A program made the position numbers and the translations under genes. 64,000 nt of DNA from the NCBI GenBank assembly GCA_900155415.1, contig LT700187.1:1364001-1428000 (forward strand), in the 5' to 3' direction. Positions 8,166 through 16,636 of this stretch are shown here, piece by piece. This stretch comes from Christensenella massiliensis (lineage in GTDB: Bacteria > Bacillota > Clostridia > Christensenellales > Christensenellaceae). Under the pieces are notes generated by a model, which saw only the letters and a program-made list of their open reading frames with translations, was not told the DNA's origin and did no database searches. Every line of letters starts with the position of its first letter. The stretch's first letter is position 1.

Positions 8166-9251
8166 TTGAATCAGCAGGTAAAACGGGTGAATCACCATAA
8201 ATCGATCAAAGCGCTTTTGGTCATACTGATCGCGCTTGCCGTAGCAGCGGTATTTGTTTTTGCGTCGCTCTACGGAACCTATCAGAAGCTGCGTTCCAAC
8301 CCAATTACTGCATTTCAGACAACGGCGCCTCAGGCGGAGGCAACGGACGCGATCAATTACGATAAGAACGCACATGTAAAAACAGTAACGATAGACGGGC
8401 GGGACTATGCCGCCAATCCAAACATCATCACAGTATTGCTCCTCGGCATCGATACGGATGGAAGCGCAGTCAAGACTTCCCAAGGGGAACGCAGCGATAT
8501 GATGATGCTGTGCACAGTCAACCTTGAAGAAGGACAGGAGGGCATCACACTTACCTCGCTGCCGCGGGATACGCAGACGGAGGTGCATGATGTGGATGAC
8601 GATACGGGACGTATCCTCGACAAGAGCTGGATGACGAAGCTGAACCATTCCTATATCATCGGCGGTATGACGAAAGGCTATGGCGCAGAGAACGCGATGC
8701 GCGCCACGGAAGACCTCATTGAATGTGATGAGCAGCTCAGCATACCGATCCAGTATTATATCTCGATCGACCTCGAGCACCTGTCCGACCTTGCGGACGT
8801 GCTTGACGGCGTAGAAGTCACGCTCGATCAGGATTATCCGGATATCGGAAACGAGGGGGACGTCGTGAACCTGCGCGGGAACGATGTACGCCTATATCTG
8901 CAGAACCGTAAGCAAATGGACGACGGCGAGATGGACCGTCAGCGCCATGAACAGAATTTCCTGATGGCGATCGCCAAGAAGATAAAAGATATGGGGGCGG
9001 TAGACGCTGCGTCGCGGCTGTTCACCCAGCTTCAGGACGTAGTACACATGAACCTGAACCTCGATCAGGTGGTGGCGATGGCAGGCGTGCTCGATAAGGT
9101 TTCCTTGGACGATATTCAGCATTCCGTACTGGAAGAGGGAAACTACGAAAACGATTACGACGAATATATGGGTCAGGAGCTCAATTTCTATAAGGCGGAT
9201 GAGCAGGAACTGCTGGATAAGATGCTTGAGCTATATTATACTCCGGTATAA
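8166..9251 (+). CDS. LytR-CpsA-Psr (LCP) family cell-wall glycopolymer ligase
   Basis: Transfers undecaprenyl-linked glycopolymers (teichoic-acid or capsule type) to peptidoglycan on the outer membrane face. It has a short basic N-terminus, one transmembrane helix (ALLVILIALAVAAVFVFA) and the LCP motifs LLLGIDTDG, ERSDMMML, LTSLPRDT, LNHSYIIGG and the Arg-rich RQRHEQNF. I chose the TTG at 8166 because GGAGG lies 10 bases upstream. A GTG at 8136 in the same frame has no ribosome binding site. It is monocistronic. Confidence 0.92.
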   Translation: MNQQVKRVNHHKSIKALLVILIALAVAAVFVFASLYGTYQKLRSNPITAFQTTAPQAEATDAINYDKNAHVKTVTIDGRDYAANPNIITVLLLGIDTDGSAVKTSQGERSDMMMLCTVNLEEGQEGITLTSLPRDTQTEVHDVDDDTGRILDKSWMTKLNHSYIIGGMTKGYGAENAMRATEDLIECDEQLSIPIQYYISIDLEHLSDLADVLDGVEVTLDQDYPDIGNEGDVVNLRGNDVRLYLQNRKQMDDGEMDRQRHEQNFLMAIAKKIKDMGAVDAASRLFTQLQDVVHMNLNLDQVVAMAGVLDKVSLDDIQHSVLEEGNYENDYDEYMGQELNFYKADEQELLDKMLELYYTPV

Positions 9252-9266
9252 GAAGCTGGATACCCG

Positions 9267-9297
9267 AAGAGCTGCACGGCATGTGCAGCTCTTTTGT
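9267..9297 (+). terminator. Terminator after the LCP gene
   Basis: An 11-bp stem AAGAGCTGCAC / GTGCAGCTCTT with a 5-nt loop, then TTTG. Confidence 0.88.
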
Positions 9298-9665
9298 TAT
9301 GTGCGGAAAACGGACGTAGAGCGGCGTCGGACGGATACAGGGAAAATAAATGAAGCCGGAATAAAAATTTTCAGATGAAGGGATATATGGCGTTTTGGCA
9401 CTGAAGATAAGCGACTTATTTCCAGATGAAGCTATATGCCGAAAGACCTGTATTTCAGGCTGGAAAGCCCGCCGTTTCAAGAAAATTAATGAAAACAGAC
9501 ACAAAAATTTTCATAAATCCCAGAGAAAAAAGAGTTGTCTTTTTTCAGAAAAGAATTTATACTGCAAACAACAGTCAAAGTAAAGCATTACTCCAAAAGA
9601 AAAAATTGTAAAGTATCTCGTTTTATAGACACAAAATAATAGAAAAGTATTAAACAAGTAACGGA
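9298..9665. other. AT-rich intergenic stretch before the sugar locus
   Basis: About 370 bases with no credible gene; the short frames have no ribosome binding sites. It should hold the lacI-1 promoter, but I see no clean -35/-10 pair. A sharp drop in G+C marks the edge of the sugar locus. Confidence 0.5.
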
Positions 9666-9680
9666 TTTAAAGCGGTTTAA
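9666..9680. promoter_or_regulatory. LacI-type operator, imperfect copy, before lacI-1
   Basis: TTTAAAGCGGTTTAA differs from the locus palindrome TTTAAAGCGCTTTAAA by one base over these positions. It lies 33 bases upstream of the lacI-1 ATG, where a bound repressor would block transcription. This suggests auto- or cross-regulation. Confidence 0.6.
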
Positions 9681-9713
9681 TAAAATTTGCGCAGATTTAC
9701 AGGGAAGCTGCAG

Positions 9714-10793
9714 ATGGTCAAGGAAAAGAGAAAGAAAAAAATAACGATACACGATGTGGCGCGGGAAGCGGGCGTATCGATCTCAACTGTATCCCATGTG
9801 CTGAACGGTACGGCGAAGATATCGGATGCGACCCGGCAGCATGTTATCGAGGTAGTGCAGCGTTTCAATTATGTTCCGAACGGCTATGGCGGAAAGGGAA
9901 GAGATAAGAATCTGAAAACGGTCGGCATTATGGTCGCGGATATCAAAAATGAATTTTATGCCCGGTGTGTTCAGTCTATCATGAATGCAGCGCTGCAGGA
10001 AAACTACACGACGATGATCTGTGAGATGGCGTTCAATTACAAAAAAGAATGCATGGGAGTGGACGCCCTGCTCGATAAAGGGGTGGACGGCATCATCTTT
10101 ATGGGAGGCTCGCTGGATGAAAATATCATCCGTAAGGCGAACCGGTCGGCCCCGGTCCTATTATGTGACCGGAAGATAGCCGGCTCCTCTCTGCCGTCAG
10201 TCACAACGGACAATGTGAGCGCGATGCGCGACCTGATCTCGCTTTTAAAGGAATGGGGCTACACGAAGATCGGCCTGCTGTCCGAAACGCCGGAGATGGA
10301 TAATCTGAAAGACCGCTGCCTTGGCTTCAAAGCGGGAATAGAGGAAAACGGGCTGAAGCTGTATAAAGAGTTCATGCTGTTCTCCCCCGACTTAAAGCTC
10401 GATAAAGCGAGGGCAGCGAATTGCCTGCTGAAGGAATACCTTGAAAAACACGGAACGAGAAATCTGCCGGAGGTCTTTGTGACGACGAGTGACCTTATTG
10501 CAGCCGGAGCGATCTCTGCACTGCGGAAATATGGCATACGCGTTCCGAACGACGTGGGGATCACCGGCTTTGACGATATTTCTCTTGCAGCGAACCTTGA
10601 TCCGCCGCTCACCACGATCGCGCAGAATATGGAGGAAATAGGGCTCTATTGCTTCCGGCACATTCTCAATCTGATCAACGGAACGGCGATCGGCGTTCCG
10701 CACAGCGTGATCGAGGCGGAGATCGTGATACGAAAATCTGTGATCGACCGGCGCATGCCGCTGGCGTGGAATAAAATGAAAAAAAGCTGTTAG
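9714..10793 (+). CDS. LacI-family transcriptional regulator 1
   Basis: 359 residues with an N-terminal helix-turn-helix (TIHDVAREAGVSISTVSHVL, then the hinge helix region) and a C-terminal periplasmic-binding-like sensor domain (GITGFDDISLA, PPLTTI). The ATG at 9714 is chosen because AGGGA lies 8 bases upstream; an upstream TTG lacks this. It is the first gene of the sugar locus and is followed after 21 bases by the isomerase, so it is probably co-transcribed. It likely binds the TTTAAAGCGCTTTAAA family of sites. The effector is unknown. Confidence 0.92.
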   Translation: MVKEKRKKKITIHDVAREAGVSISTVSHVLNGTAKISDATRQHVIEVVQRFNYVPNGYGGKGRDKNLKTVGIMVADIKNEFYARCVQSIMNAALQENYTTMICEMAFNYKKECMGVDALLDKGVDGIIFMGGSLDENIIRKANRSAPVLLCDRKIAGSSLPSVTTDNVSAMRDLISLLKEWGYTKIGLLSETPEMDNLKDRCLGFKAGIEENGLKLYKEFMLFSPDLKLDKARAANCLLKEYLEKHGTRNLPEVFVTTSDLIAAGAISALRKYGIRVPNDVGITGFDDISLAANLDPPLTTIAQNMEEIGLYCFRHILNLINGTAIGVPHSVIEAEIVIRKSVIDRRMPLAWNKMKKSC

Positions 10794-10814
10794 TATAAGC
10801 GGAAAGGAAGGACC

Positions 10815-11798
10815 ATGTTTCAACCAAAATACAGTATTATTCTTGCAAATGTAGGGATGTGTGCCGACCGTTATATGAGCGGAGGCTATTCCGACCCGTA
10901 TACGATAGACGAGATGTTCGCACGGGTCGCCTCTGTGGACGGTGTGAGCGGCGTCGAATTGGTGAGCGATTGGAATATCACGGCAAAAAATGTGGAACAG
11001 ATACGGGAAAATCTGGAAAGATACAGCCTCAAGCTTGTGTCCATCATTCCCGATCATTTCGGGGAAATGAAATGGGGAAAAGGCGCGTTTACCTCAAAGG
11101 AACCTGACATACGCAGGCAGGCCGTGGAGGATACTAAAGAGCTGATGGATATTTCCGCGGAGCTTGGGGGGAACCTCATCAGCCTGTGGCCGGGGCAGGA
11201 CGGATATGACTATTATTTTCAGGGGGACTATATCCGCGAGCACGAATGGCTTGCGGAGGGCATAGCGGCGTGCTGCGACTACCGCAGCGATGTGAACATT
11301 GCCATTGAATATAAGATCAAAGAGCCGCGGAATTTTTCCTATCCGTCTACCATGGCTGTGGTCCTGCTCATGCTGGAGCAGTTGAAACGGAAAAACAGCG
11401 GCGTGACGATCGATTACGGCCACGCACACGTAGCGGGCGAAAATGTGGCGGAGTCCGTCGCTCTGGCGAAGGAGTATGGCAATAAGCTGCTGCACGTCCA
11501 CATGAATGATAATTATGGCTTCTGGGATGATGATATGATCGCAGGCGCAGTCCATACGATCCCGTTCATTGAGTTTTTCTATTGGTTGAAGAGGACGGGG
11601 TATGACGGATATATCTCAACAGACCAATATCCGTACCGGGAGGACGGCCGGGATGCGGTGAACGAGACGGTCCGGTGGATGGAGGTCTTTGCGGAGCTTG
11701 CGGACCGCATTGACGAAAACGGGCTGGAGGAGATCTATAAGACGGGAAATGCATGCGAAGTAAGCGCGATGCTGAGAAAGCTGATGTTTGGAAAATAA
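10815..11798 (+). CDS. Xylose-isomerase-like TIM-barrel sugar isomerase/epimerase
   Basis: 327 residues of the AP endonuclease family 2 fold. The metal-site residues expected on the barrel are visible: Glu in NIAIEYKIKEPR, Asp and His in TIDYGHAHVAG, His in LLHVHMND and Asp in ISTDQYPYRED. Related proteins isomerise aldoses and ketoses or epimerise ketoses. The substrate cannot be read from sequence. It lies in the lacI-1 operon, 23 bases before the GATase-like gene. Confidence 0.82.
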   Translation: MFQPKYSIILANVGMCADRYMSGGYSDPYTIDEMFARVASVDGVSGVELVSDWNITAKNVEQIRENLERYSLKLVSIIPDHFGEMKWGKGAFTSKEPDIRRQAVEDTKELMDISAELGGNLISLWPGQDGYDYYFQGDYIREHEWLAEGIAACCDYRSDVNIAIEYKIKEPRNFSYPSTMAVVLLMLEQLKRKNSGVTIDYGHAHVAGENVAESVALAKEYGNKLLHVHMNDNYGFWDDDMIAGAVHTIPFIEFFYWLKRTGYDGYISTDQYPYREDGRDAVNETVRWMEVFAELADRIDENGLEEIYKTGNACEVSAMLRKLMFGK

Positions 11799-11820
11799 TT
11801 CTGCGAAAGGGAGAAACGAA

Positions 11821-12567
11821 ATGAAAGTACTTTTAGTCGGCGAATCGTGGACTGTCCATGAAACGCACATGAAAGGGTTTGATATCTTCAATGTATGCCG
11901 GCATGAAGAGCACTGTGGAACTATGCTGGCAGATATACTGCGGGAAGAGGGCTGTACGGTAGAGTTTATGCCCAGCCACGAAGCGCAGACGGAGTTCCCG
12001 GACACGGTGGACAAGCTTGCGGCTTATGACGTGGTCCTGCTGAGCGATATCGGCAGCAATACGCTGCTGCTCTCCCCGGATACCTTTTACCGCGGACAGC
12101 GCAGACCGAATAAGCTGCAATTATTGGTAGACTATGCACAGCAGGGCGGCGGAGTCGCAATGATCGGCGGCTATCTTAGCTTCGCGGGAATCGACAACAA
12201 AGCGCGCTACGCTATGACTCCACTTGCGAAAGCGCTCCCTGTTGAAATGCTGGATCACGACGACCGCGTGGAGTGCCCGGAGGGTATCGTTCCCCGCGTG
12301 ACAGACGCTTCCCACCCGATCTTCAAGGGGATCGGTACAGATTGGCCGTTTTTCCTCGGCTACAATAAGATCAAGGCGAAAAAAGAGGCGCAGGAGCTTG
12401 CCGTCATCGGCGAAGATACGTTCATCGCGGTCATGGAGTATGGAAAAGGCCGTACGCTCGCATTCGCGTCGGACTGTGCGCCGCACTGGGGGCCGAAAGA
12501 ATTTATGGAATGGGAAGGCTACCGTCCGCTGTTTGGAAATATGGTACGCTGGTTGGCGGGAAAATAA
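11821..12567 (+). CDS. GATase1-like (ThuA/DUF1355-type) protein
   Basis: 248 residues from the ATG at 11821, which has GGGAG upstream (a longer frame opens at 11788 without one). The fold is class I glutamine-amidotransferase-like: VLLVGESW at the N-terminus, AAYDVVLLSDIG, the glycine turn GGGVAMIGGY and a late GKGRTLAFASDCAPHW. The catalytic Cys of true amidotransferases is not evident at the nucleophile elbow (MIGGYLSF), so it is probably not a glutaminase. ThuA-like proteins often accompany sugar-modification genes, which fits here. The biochemical role is unknown. Confidence 0.75.
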   Translation: MKVLLVGESWTVHETHMKGFDIFNVCRHEEHCGTMLADILREEGCTVEFMPSHEAQTEFPDTVDKLAAYDVVLLSDIGSNTLLLSPDTFYRGQRRPNKLQLLVDYAQQGGGVAMIGGYLSFAGIDNKARYAMTPLAKALPVEMLDHDDRVECPEGIVPRVTDASHPIFKGIGTDWPFFLGYNKIKAKKEAQELAVIGEDTFIAVMEYGKGRTLAFASDCAPHWGPKEFMEWEGYRPLFGNMVRWLAGK

Positions 12568-12569
12568 TC

Positions 12570-12585
12570 TTTAAAGCGCTTTAAA
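12570..12585. promoter_or_regulatory. Perfect LacI-type operator upstream of lacI-2
   Basis: TTTAAAGCGCTTTAAA is a perfect 16-bp palindrome ending 6 bases before the -35 box of the lacI-2 promoter. It is identical to the core of the site before the substrate-binding protein gene. Confidence 0.82.
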
Positions 12586-12591
12586 AAATCC

Positions 12592-12621
12592 TTGACAACT
12601 GAATATCGGTGGGGTTATAGT
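12592..12621 (+). promoter_or_regulatory. Promoter for lacI-2, with an adjoining second palindrome
   Basis: TTGACA (12592-12597), an 18-bp spacer and TATAGT (12616-12621). A different perfect palindrome, AAGATTAATCTT, covers 12622-12633 immediately after the -10 box. It could be a second operator. Confidence 0.75.
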
Positions 12622-12673
12622 AAGATTAATCTTTTAATGTTCTTTAAAAACCGTAGATAAGCAGGTCGGTAAG

Positions 12674-13696
12674 ATGGCGACAACACTCAAAGACATTGCC
12701 AAAAAGCTTGGGATCTCGGAAGCGACGGTCTCGCTCGCGCTGAATAATAATTCTCTGGTCAACGAAAAGACCAAAAAACGCGTGCACGAAGCGGCGAAGG
12801 AACTGAAATATTTTCCCAATATGATCGCCAAAGGACTTGCGACGAACAAGAGCAACACGATCGGTATTATCGTACCGGACATCAATATCGTTTTCTACGC
12901 GAATATCCTGCGGGCGGTGGACGAGATCGTAAACCGCGCGGGCTACAGCCTGCTTGCGGCGATGTCCAACGACGACCCAAAGGTCGAGGAAGAGATCATC
13001 AGGACGTTCATCTCAAAGCGGATCGAAGGAGTGCTGGCAGTTCCGACGAACCAGCCGACGAAATTCCTGACATCCTACCAGAAGGCGCTGAAAGAGCACA
13101 ATATCCCTCTCGTATACATCACCTCGCTCTATACGATCGACGGCATCCGGTATGTGATGGGCGATATCCGGGAAGGAACCTATATGCTGGTGAATCATCT
13201 GGTAGAGCTTGGACACAAGGATATCGTATTCATCGGCGGCAACAGAACGGTCCCGACGACATCGCTGCGGCGGGAAGGCTATGGACGGGCGCTTGCAGAG
13301 CATGGCATCCCGATCAATGAAAAGAATCTGATCGAATGCGACGGGATCCACTATGATCAGGCAGTATTGGCCACAGAGGAACTGCTCCAAGAGCGGCGTG
13401 ACTTCACGGCGATCTGCGCGATGAACGATGAAATGGCGCTCGGCGTAGTCAATACCCTGCAAAAAGCGAAGATCCGCGTTCCGGAGGACGTTTCGGTGGT
13501 AGGATATGATAATACGATCTTTTCAAAAGTATCTATGGTAGGGATCACTTCTATGGATTCCGATATCGAAGGAACCTGCCGGCAGGCTGTTGATATGCTG
13601 ATGCAGGTGATTCGCGGAGAAGAGCCGGAGGAGCCGCATATCATGGTAAGACCGGCAATCGTGCAGAGGCAGTCCAGCGGAAAAGCAAGGCGGTAA
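12674..13696 (+). CDS. LacI-family transcriptional regulator 2
   Basis: 340 residues: helix-turn-helix TLKDIAKKLGISEATVSLAL, then KKRVHEAAKELKYFPN, a hinge, and a sugar-binding-type sensor domain (GIIVPDINIVFYANIL, AICAMNDEMALGV, SVVGYDNT). It has its own promoter between perfect palindromes. It directly precedes the ABC importer genes, so it probably controls them and itself. With lacI-1 it makes two LacI proteins for one locus; which one recognises which site cannot be told from sequence. Confidence 0.93.
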   Translation: MATTLKDIAKKLGISEATVSLALNNNSLVNEKTKKRVHEAAKELKYFPNMIAKGLATNKSNTIGIIVPDINIVFYANILRAVDEIVNRAGYSLLAAMSNDDPKVEEEIIRTFISKRIEGVLAVPTNQPTKFLTSYQKALKEHNIPLVYITSLYTIDGIRYVMGDIREGTYMLVNHLVELGHKDIVFIGGNRTVPTTSLRREGYGRALAEHGIPINEKNLIECDGIHYDQAVLATEELLQERRDFTAICAMNDEMALGVVNTLQKAKIRVPEDVSVVGYDNTIFSKVSMVGITSMDSDIEGTCRQAVDMLMQVIRGEEPEEPHIMVRPAIVQRQSSGKARR

Positions 13697-13825
13697 AAGA
13701 GACGATCAAGCGGCCGTTCAGGCCTAAGAAGAGCGGAACAGGGCATTTTCCAAAACATCAGAGCGTTCCGCGAAAGAGTCATAGCTTCAATTAGGAACAA
13801 CTAAAAAGATTTTTCAAAACGCTGC

Positions 13826-13840
13826 TTTAAAGCGTTTTAT
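13826..13840. promoter_or_regulatory. LacI-type operator, imperfect copy, upstream of the importer
   Basis: TTTAAAGCGTTTTAT shares the left half-site and centre with the locus palindrome. It lies 30 bp, centre to centre, from the perfect copy at 13855-13872, close to three helical turns, which favours cooperative binding. Confidence 0.55.
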
Positions 13841-13854
13841 AAAAAGGCAATAAA

Positions 13855-13872
13855 ATTTAAAGCGCTTTAAAT
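13855..13872. promoter_or_regulatory. Perfect LacI-type operator before the substrate-binding protein gene
   Basis: ATTTAAAGCGCTTTAAAT is a perfect 18-bp palindrome 70 bases upstream of the lipoprotein ATG. It does not fit the CcpA cre consensus, so a locus-specific LacI protein is the likely binder. The 13697-13825 stretch also holds a GCGGAAC/GTTCCGC inverted repeat (13733-13739, 13765-13771) that could fold after lacI-2. Confidence 0.8.
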
Positions 13873-13942
13873 AAATGTGAAAATAAAATTTGCCGGAAAA
13901 AGGCAAAATAATAAAAAGAACTGTTTTAAAGGAGGAAAAGAA

Positions 13943-15022
13943 ATGAAAAAGATTCTGGCTATTTTGTTGGTGGCAGTATTGTCTGTTGCTCTGTTTACCG
14001 CCTGCAGCGGCGAACCGGCGGCGGAGGGCTCTGCATCTGCAAGCACGGAAGCTTCGGCCGAGGCTTCGACGGAAGCATCGGCTGAAACGGGCGGCGAAGC
14101 GTCCGGTGACGGGAACTACACGATTGCGGTCGTTCCGAAAGACAGCACGAACCCATGGTTCGTACGCATGGAGGAGGGCGTAAAGAAATATCAGGAAGAA
14201 AATCCGGGCATGACCGTATTCCAGAGGGGCCCGGCAGAGACGGATGCGGCGCAGCAGATTCAGGTCGTTGAAGACCTGATCGCACAAGGCGTCGACGCGC
14301 TGTGCGTCGTTCCGCACGACCCGGGCGCAATGGAAGAAGTGCTTGGGAAAGCACGCGAGCAGGGGATCGTCGTTGTAACGCACGAGGCTTCCTCGATGGA
14401 AAACTGCGATTACGACCTTGAAGCGTTCAACTATGACGAGTACGGCGGATATATCATGGATACGCTTGCTGCGGCAATGGGCGAAGAAGGCAAATATATC
14501 TGCATGGTAGGCTCTCTCACGAACGACTCGCACAACATGGAAGCAGACGGCGCGATCGCTACACAGCAGGAGAAATATCCGAACATGGAACTGATCGACG
14601 AACGCCTCGTCACGGACGACAATGCGGAAACGGCTTATCAGCGTGCAAAAGAAGCGCTGCAGGCATATCCGGATATCAAAGGCTTCGTTGGAACGTCCTC
14701 CTTTGACGCACCCGGCGCCGGCCGTGCGATCGAAGAAGCAGGACTGACCGGAAAGGTGTTCACCTGCGGGACCGGTATGCCGCAGACCAACAAGGAGCTG
14801 CTCGAAAACGGCGCTGTTTCGGCACTGACACTGTGGGATCCTGCGGATGCGGGCTATGCAATGTGCAAGCTGGCAACGATGATCCTGAACGGTGAGGAAG
14901 TCGGCGAGGGAACAGACCTCGGGATCGAAGGCTACGATGCGCTGACGCTCGACGGCCATGTACTCACCGGCAACGCTTATATCACGATCACAAAGGAAAA
15001 CGTAGACGATTACAACTTCTAA
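13943..15022 (+). CDS. Sugar ABC transporter substrate-binding lipoprotein (RbsB/RhaS/LsrB type)
   Basis: 359 residues from the ATG at 13943, which follows GGAGG. It has a lipoprotein signal (MKKILAILLVAV..., lipobox LFTAC, so the mature protein starts at Cys), an Ala/Ser/Glu-rich linker and a periplasmic-binding-protein type I fold (TIAVVPKDSTNPWFVRMEEG, QIQVVEDLIAQGVDALCVVP). It captures the sugar outside the membrane for the permeases encoded downstream. The nearest recognisable relatives are rhamnose and autoinducer-2 type binding proteins. The actual ligand is unknown. Confidence 0.92.
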   Translation: MKKILAILLVAVLSVALFTACSGEPAAEGSASASTEASAEASTEASAETGGEASGDGNYTIAVVPKDSTNPWFVRMEEGVKKYQEENPGMTVFQRGPAETDAAQQIQVVEDLIAQGVDALCVVPHDPGAMEEVLGKAREQGIVVVTHEASSMENCDYDLEAFNYDEYGGYIMDTLAAAMGEEGKYICMVGSLTNDSHNMEADGAIATQQEKYPNMELIDERLVTDDNAETAYQRAKEALQAYPDIKGFVGTSSFDAPGAGRAIEEAGLTGKVFTCGTGMPQTNKELLENGAVSALTLWDPADAGYAMCKLATMILNGEEVGEGTDLGIEGYDALTLDGHVLTGNAYITITKENVDDYNF

Positions 15023-15039
15023 TTTTGAGTGAACAGGGA

Positions 15040-15074
15040 TTTATAACGGGCGGGTCCATACCGCCCGTTATAAA
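15040..15074 (+). other. Intercistronic hairpin between the binding protein and ATPase genes
   Basis: A perfect 14-bp stem TTTATAACGGGCGG / CCGCCCGTTATAAA with a 7-nt loop. CAAAAAGG follows, with no U-run, so it is not a classical terminator. Such structures commonly protect the 5' part of an mRNA and give more binding protein than transporter. Confidence 0.75.
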
Positions 15075-15110
15075 CAAAAAGGATTTCAACGACGAAAGGA
15101 TCGGGTATCT

Positions 15111-16619
15111 ATGCAGGAAGAATATGTTTTGAGAGCCACAGATATCATAAAGTCGTTTGCAGGTGTAAAGGCATTGCAGGGTGTTCACCTTGAGATCAAA
15201 AAGGGAGAGATCCATTGCCTCGCAGGAGAAAACGGATGCGGCAAATCGACGCTGATCAAAATCATCTCCGGCGTTTACAGCCTCGATAGCGGCAAGGTAG
15301 AGTTTAACGGAGTAGACCAGACTCACCAGCTTTCCCCGCTCAATGCGATCATGAATGGGATACAGGTGATTTATCAGGACTTTTCGATTTTCCCGAATTT
15401 ATCGGTCATGGAAAATCTGGCATATAACAGCGAGCTGATGCAGCGGCGCAAATTTGTAAACTGGAAACGGTTCCGCAGAATCGCGGAAGAGGCGGTCAGC
15501 AAAATCAATTTCAACGTCGACCTCGACGCGAAGGTAGGAACGCTTCCGGTCGCAGACAAACAGCTTGTGGCGATCTCGCGCGCGCTGATCAACAACGCAA
15601 AGCTCATTATCATGGACGAGCCGACTACGGCGCTGACCAAAAAGGAAGTAGAAGCCCTGTTCAGGATCATCAAAGACCTGCAAAAGCAGGGGATCGCCAT
15701 TCTATTTGTCAGCCATAAGCTCGACGAGGTATTTGAGATATCAGAGCGTTTCACAATTCTTCGGAACGGACAAAATGTAAAGGACGGGGATACCTCCGAA
15801 CTGGACAGTGATAAATTCACCTACTATATGACGGGCCGCCATTTTGAAAATAAGCATTTCACGGCGGAGATCAAAGAGGAAAAACCCATATTGGAGGTAA
15901 GAAACCTTTCCCGCGAGGGAGAATATGAAAACGTTACGTTCGATCTGCGCAAGGGCGAGATATTAGGGATCACAGGCCTCCTCGGTTCGGGCCGTACAGA
16001 GCTTGCGCTCTCGCTGTTTGGGCTCAATAAGCCGACGTCGGGCCAGATACTGATGAACGGAAAGGAGATCAGGCTCGACTCAGTGCAGGATGCGATGCGC
16101 AACAAGATCGGCTATGTTCCGGAAGACCGTCTGACGGAGGGCCTGTTTTTAGATCAATCGATCGGAAGGAATATCGTCATTTCGGAAATGAACCATTTTT
16201 CCTCGAAGCTCGGGATCATCAATGAGGAAAAGCGGGATGCAGATATCTCGAAATGGGTCTCTGAGCTGAAGATCAAAGTAGCGGATCCGAATTTGCCGGC
16301 TTCTACGCTTTCGGGCGGCAACCAGCAGCGTATCGTGCTCGCTAAATGGCTGGCGACAAACCCGGAGGTGCTGATCCTCAACGGGCCGACGGTGGGCGTC
16401 GACATCGGCTCCAAGCATGATATGCATGCGATCCTGCATGAGCTTGCCAAAAACGGCCTCGGGATCATCATCATATCGGACGACCTCCCGGAAGTGATCA
16501 CAAACTGCAGCAGAGTGCTGATCATGCGCGGCGGTAAGATCACAGGAGAGGTCGACCCGCTGCAGACGACGGAAAGCGACCTTACCAAGCAGGTAACGGG
16601 CGCTGCCGTAAACAGCTGA
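15111..16619 (+). CDS. Sugar ABC transporter ATP-binding protein with two ATPase domains (RbsA/MglA type)
   Basis: 502 residues. The first domain has Walker A GENGCGKST (39-47) and Walker B LIIMDEPT. The second has the degenerate Walker A-like GLLGSGRTEL and the signature LSGGNQQR. Its Walker B region reads LILNGPTVGVD, so the catalytic Asp-Glu is replaced by Asn-Gly. Paired NBDs with a weak second site are normal for carbohydrate uptake type 2 importers. It powers the two permeases encoded next. Confidence 0.94.
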   Translation: MQEEYVLRATDIIKSFAGVKALQGVHLEIKKGEIHCLAGENGCGKSTLIKIISGVYSLDSGKVEFNGVDQTHQLSPLNAIMNGIQVIYQDFSIFPNLSVMENLAYNSELMQRRKFVNWKRFRRIAEEAVSKINFNVDLDAKVGTLPVADKQLVAISRALINNAKLIIMDEPTTALTKKEVEALFRIIKDLQKQGIAILFVSHKLDEVFEISERFTILRNGQNVKDGDTSELDSDKFTYYMTGRHFENKHFTAEIKEEKPILEVRNLSREGEYENVTFDLRKGEILGITGLLGSGRTELALSLFGLNKPTSGQILMNGKEIRLDSVQDAMRNKIGYVPEDRLTEGLFLDQSIGRNIVISEMNHFSSKLGIINEEKRDADISKWVSELKIKVADPNLPASTLSGGNQQRIVLAKWLATNPEVLILNGPTVGVDIGSKHDMHAILHELAKNGLGIIIISDDLPEVITNCSRVLIMRGGKITGEVDPLQTTESDLTKQVTGAAVNS

Positions 16620-16636
16620 GGAAAGGAGCGTGCATT

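Noticed and set aside
12570-13872. Catabolite-responsive (cre) sites for CcpA
   Set aside because: The palindrome TTTAAAGCGCTTTAAA lacks the WTGnAAnCG core spacing of cre and is found only in this locus within the window.
13814-14959. A 381-codon open frame on the minus strand opposite the sugar-binding lipoprotein gene
   Set aside because: It mirrors the codon pattern of the real gene, has a His/Arg/Cys-rich composition unlike any protein and no ribosome binding site.
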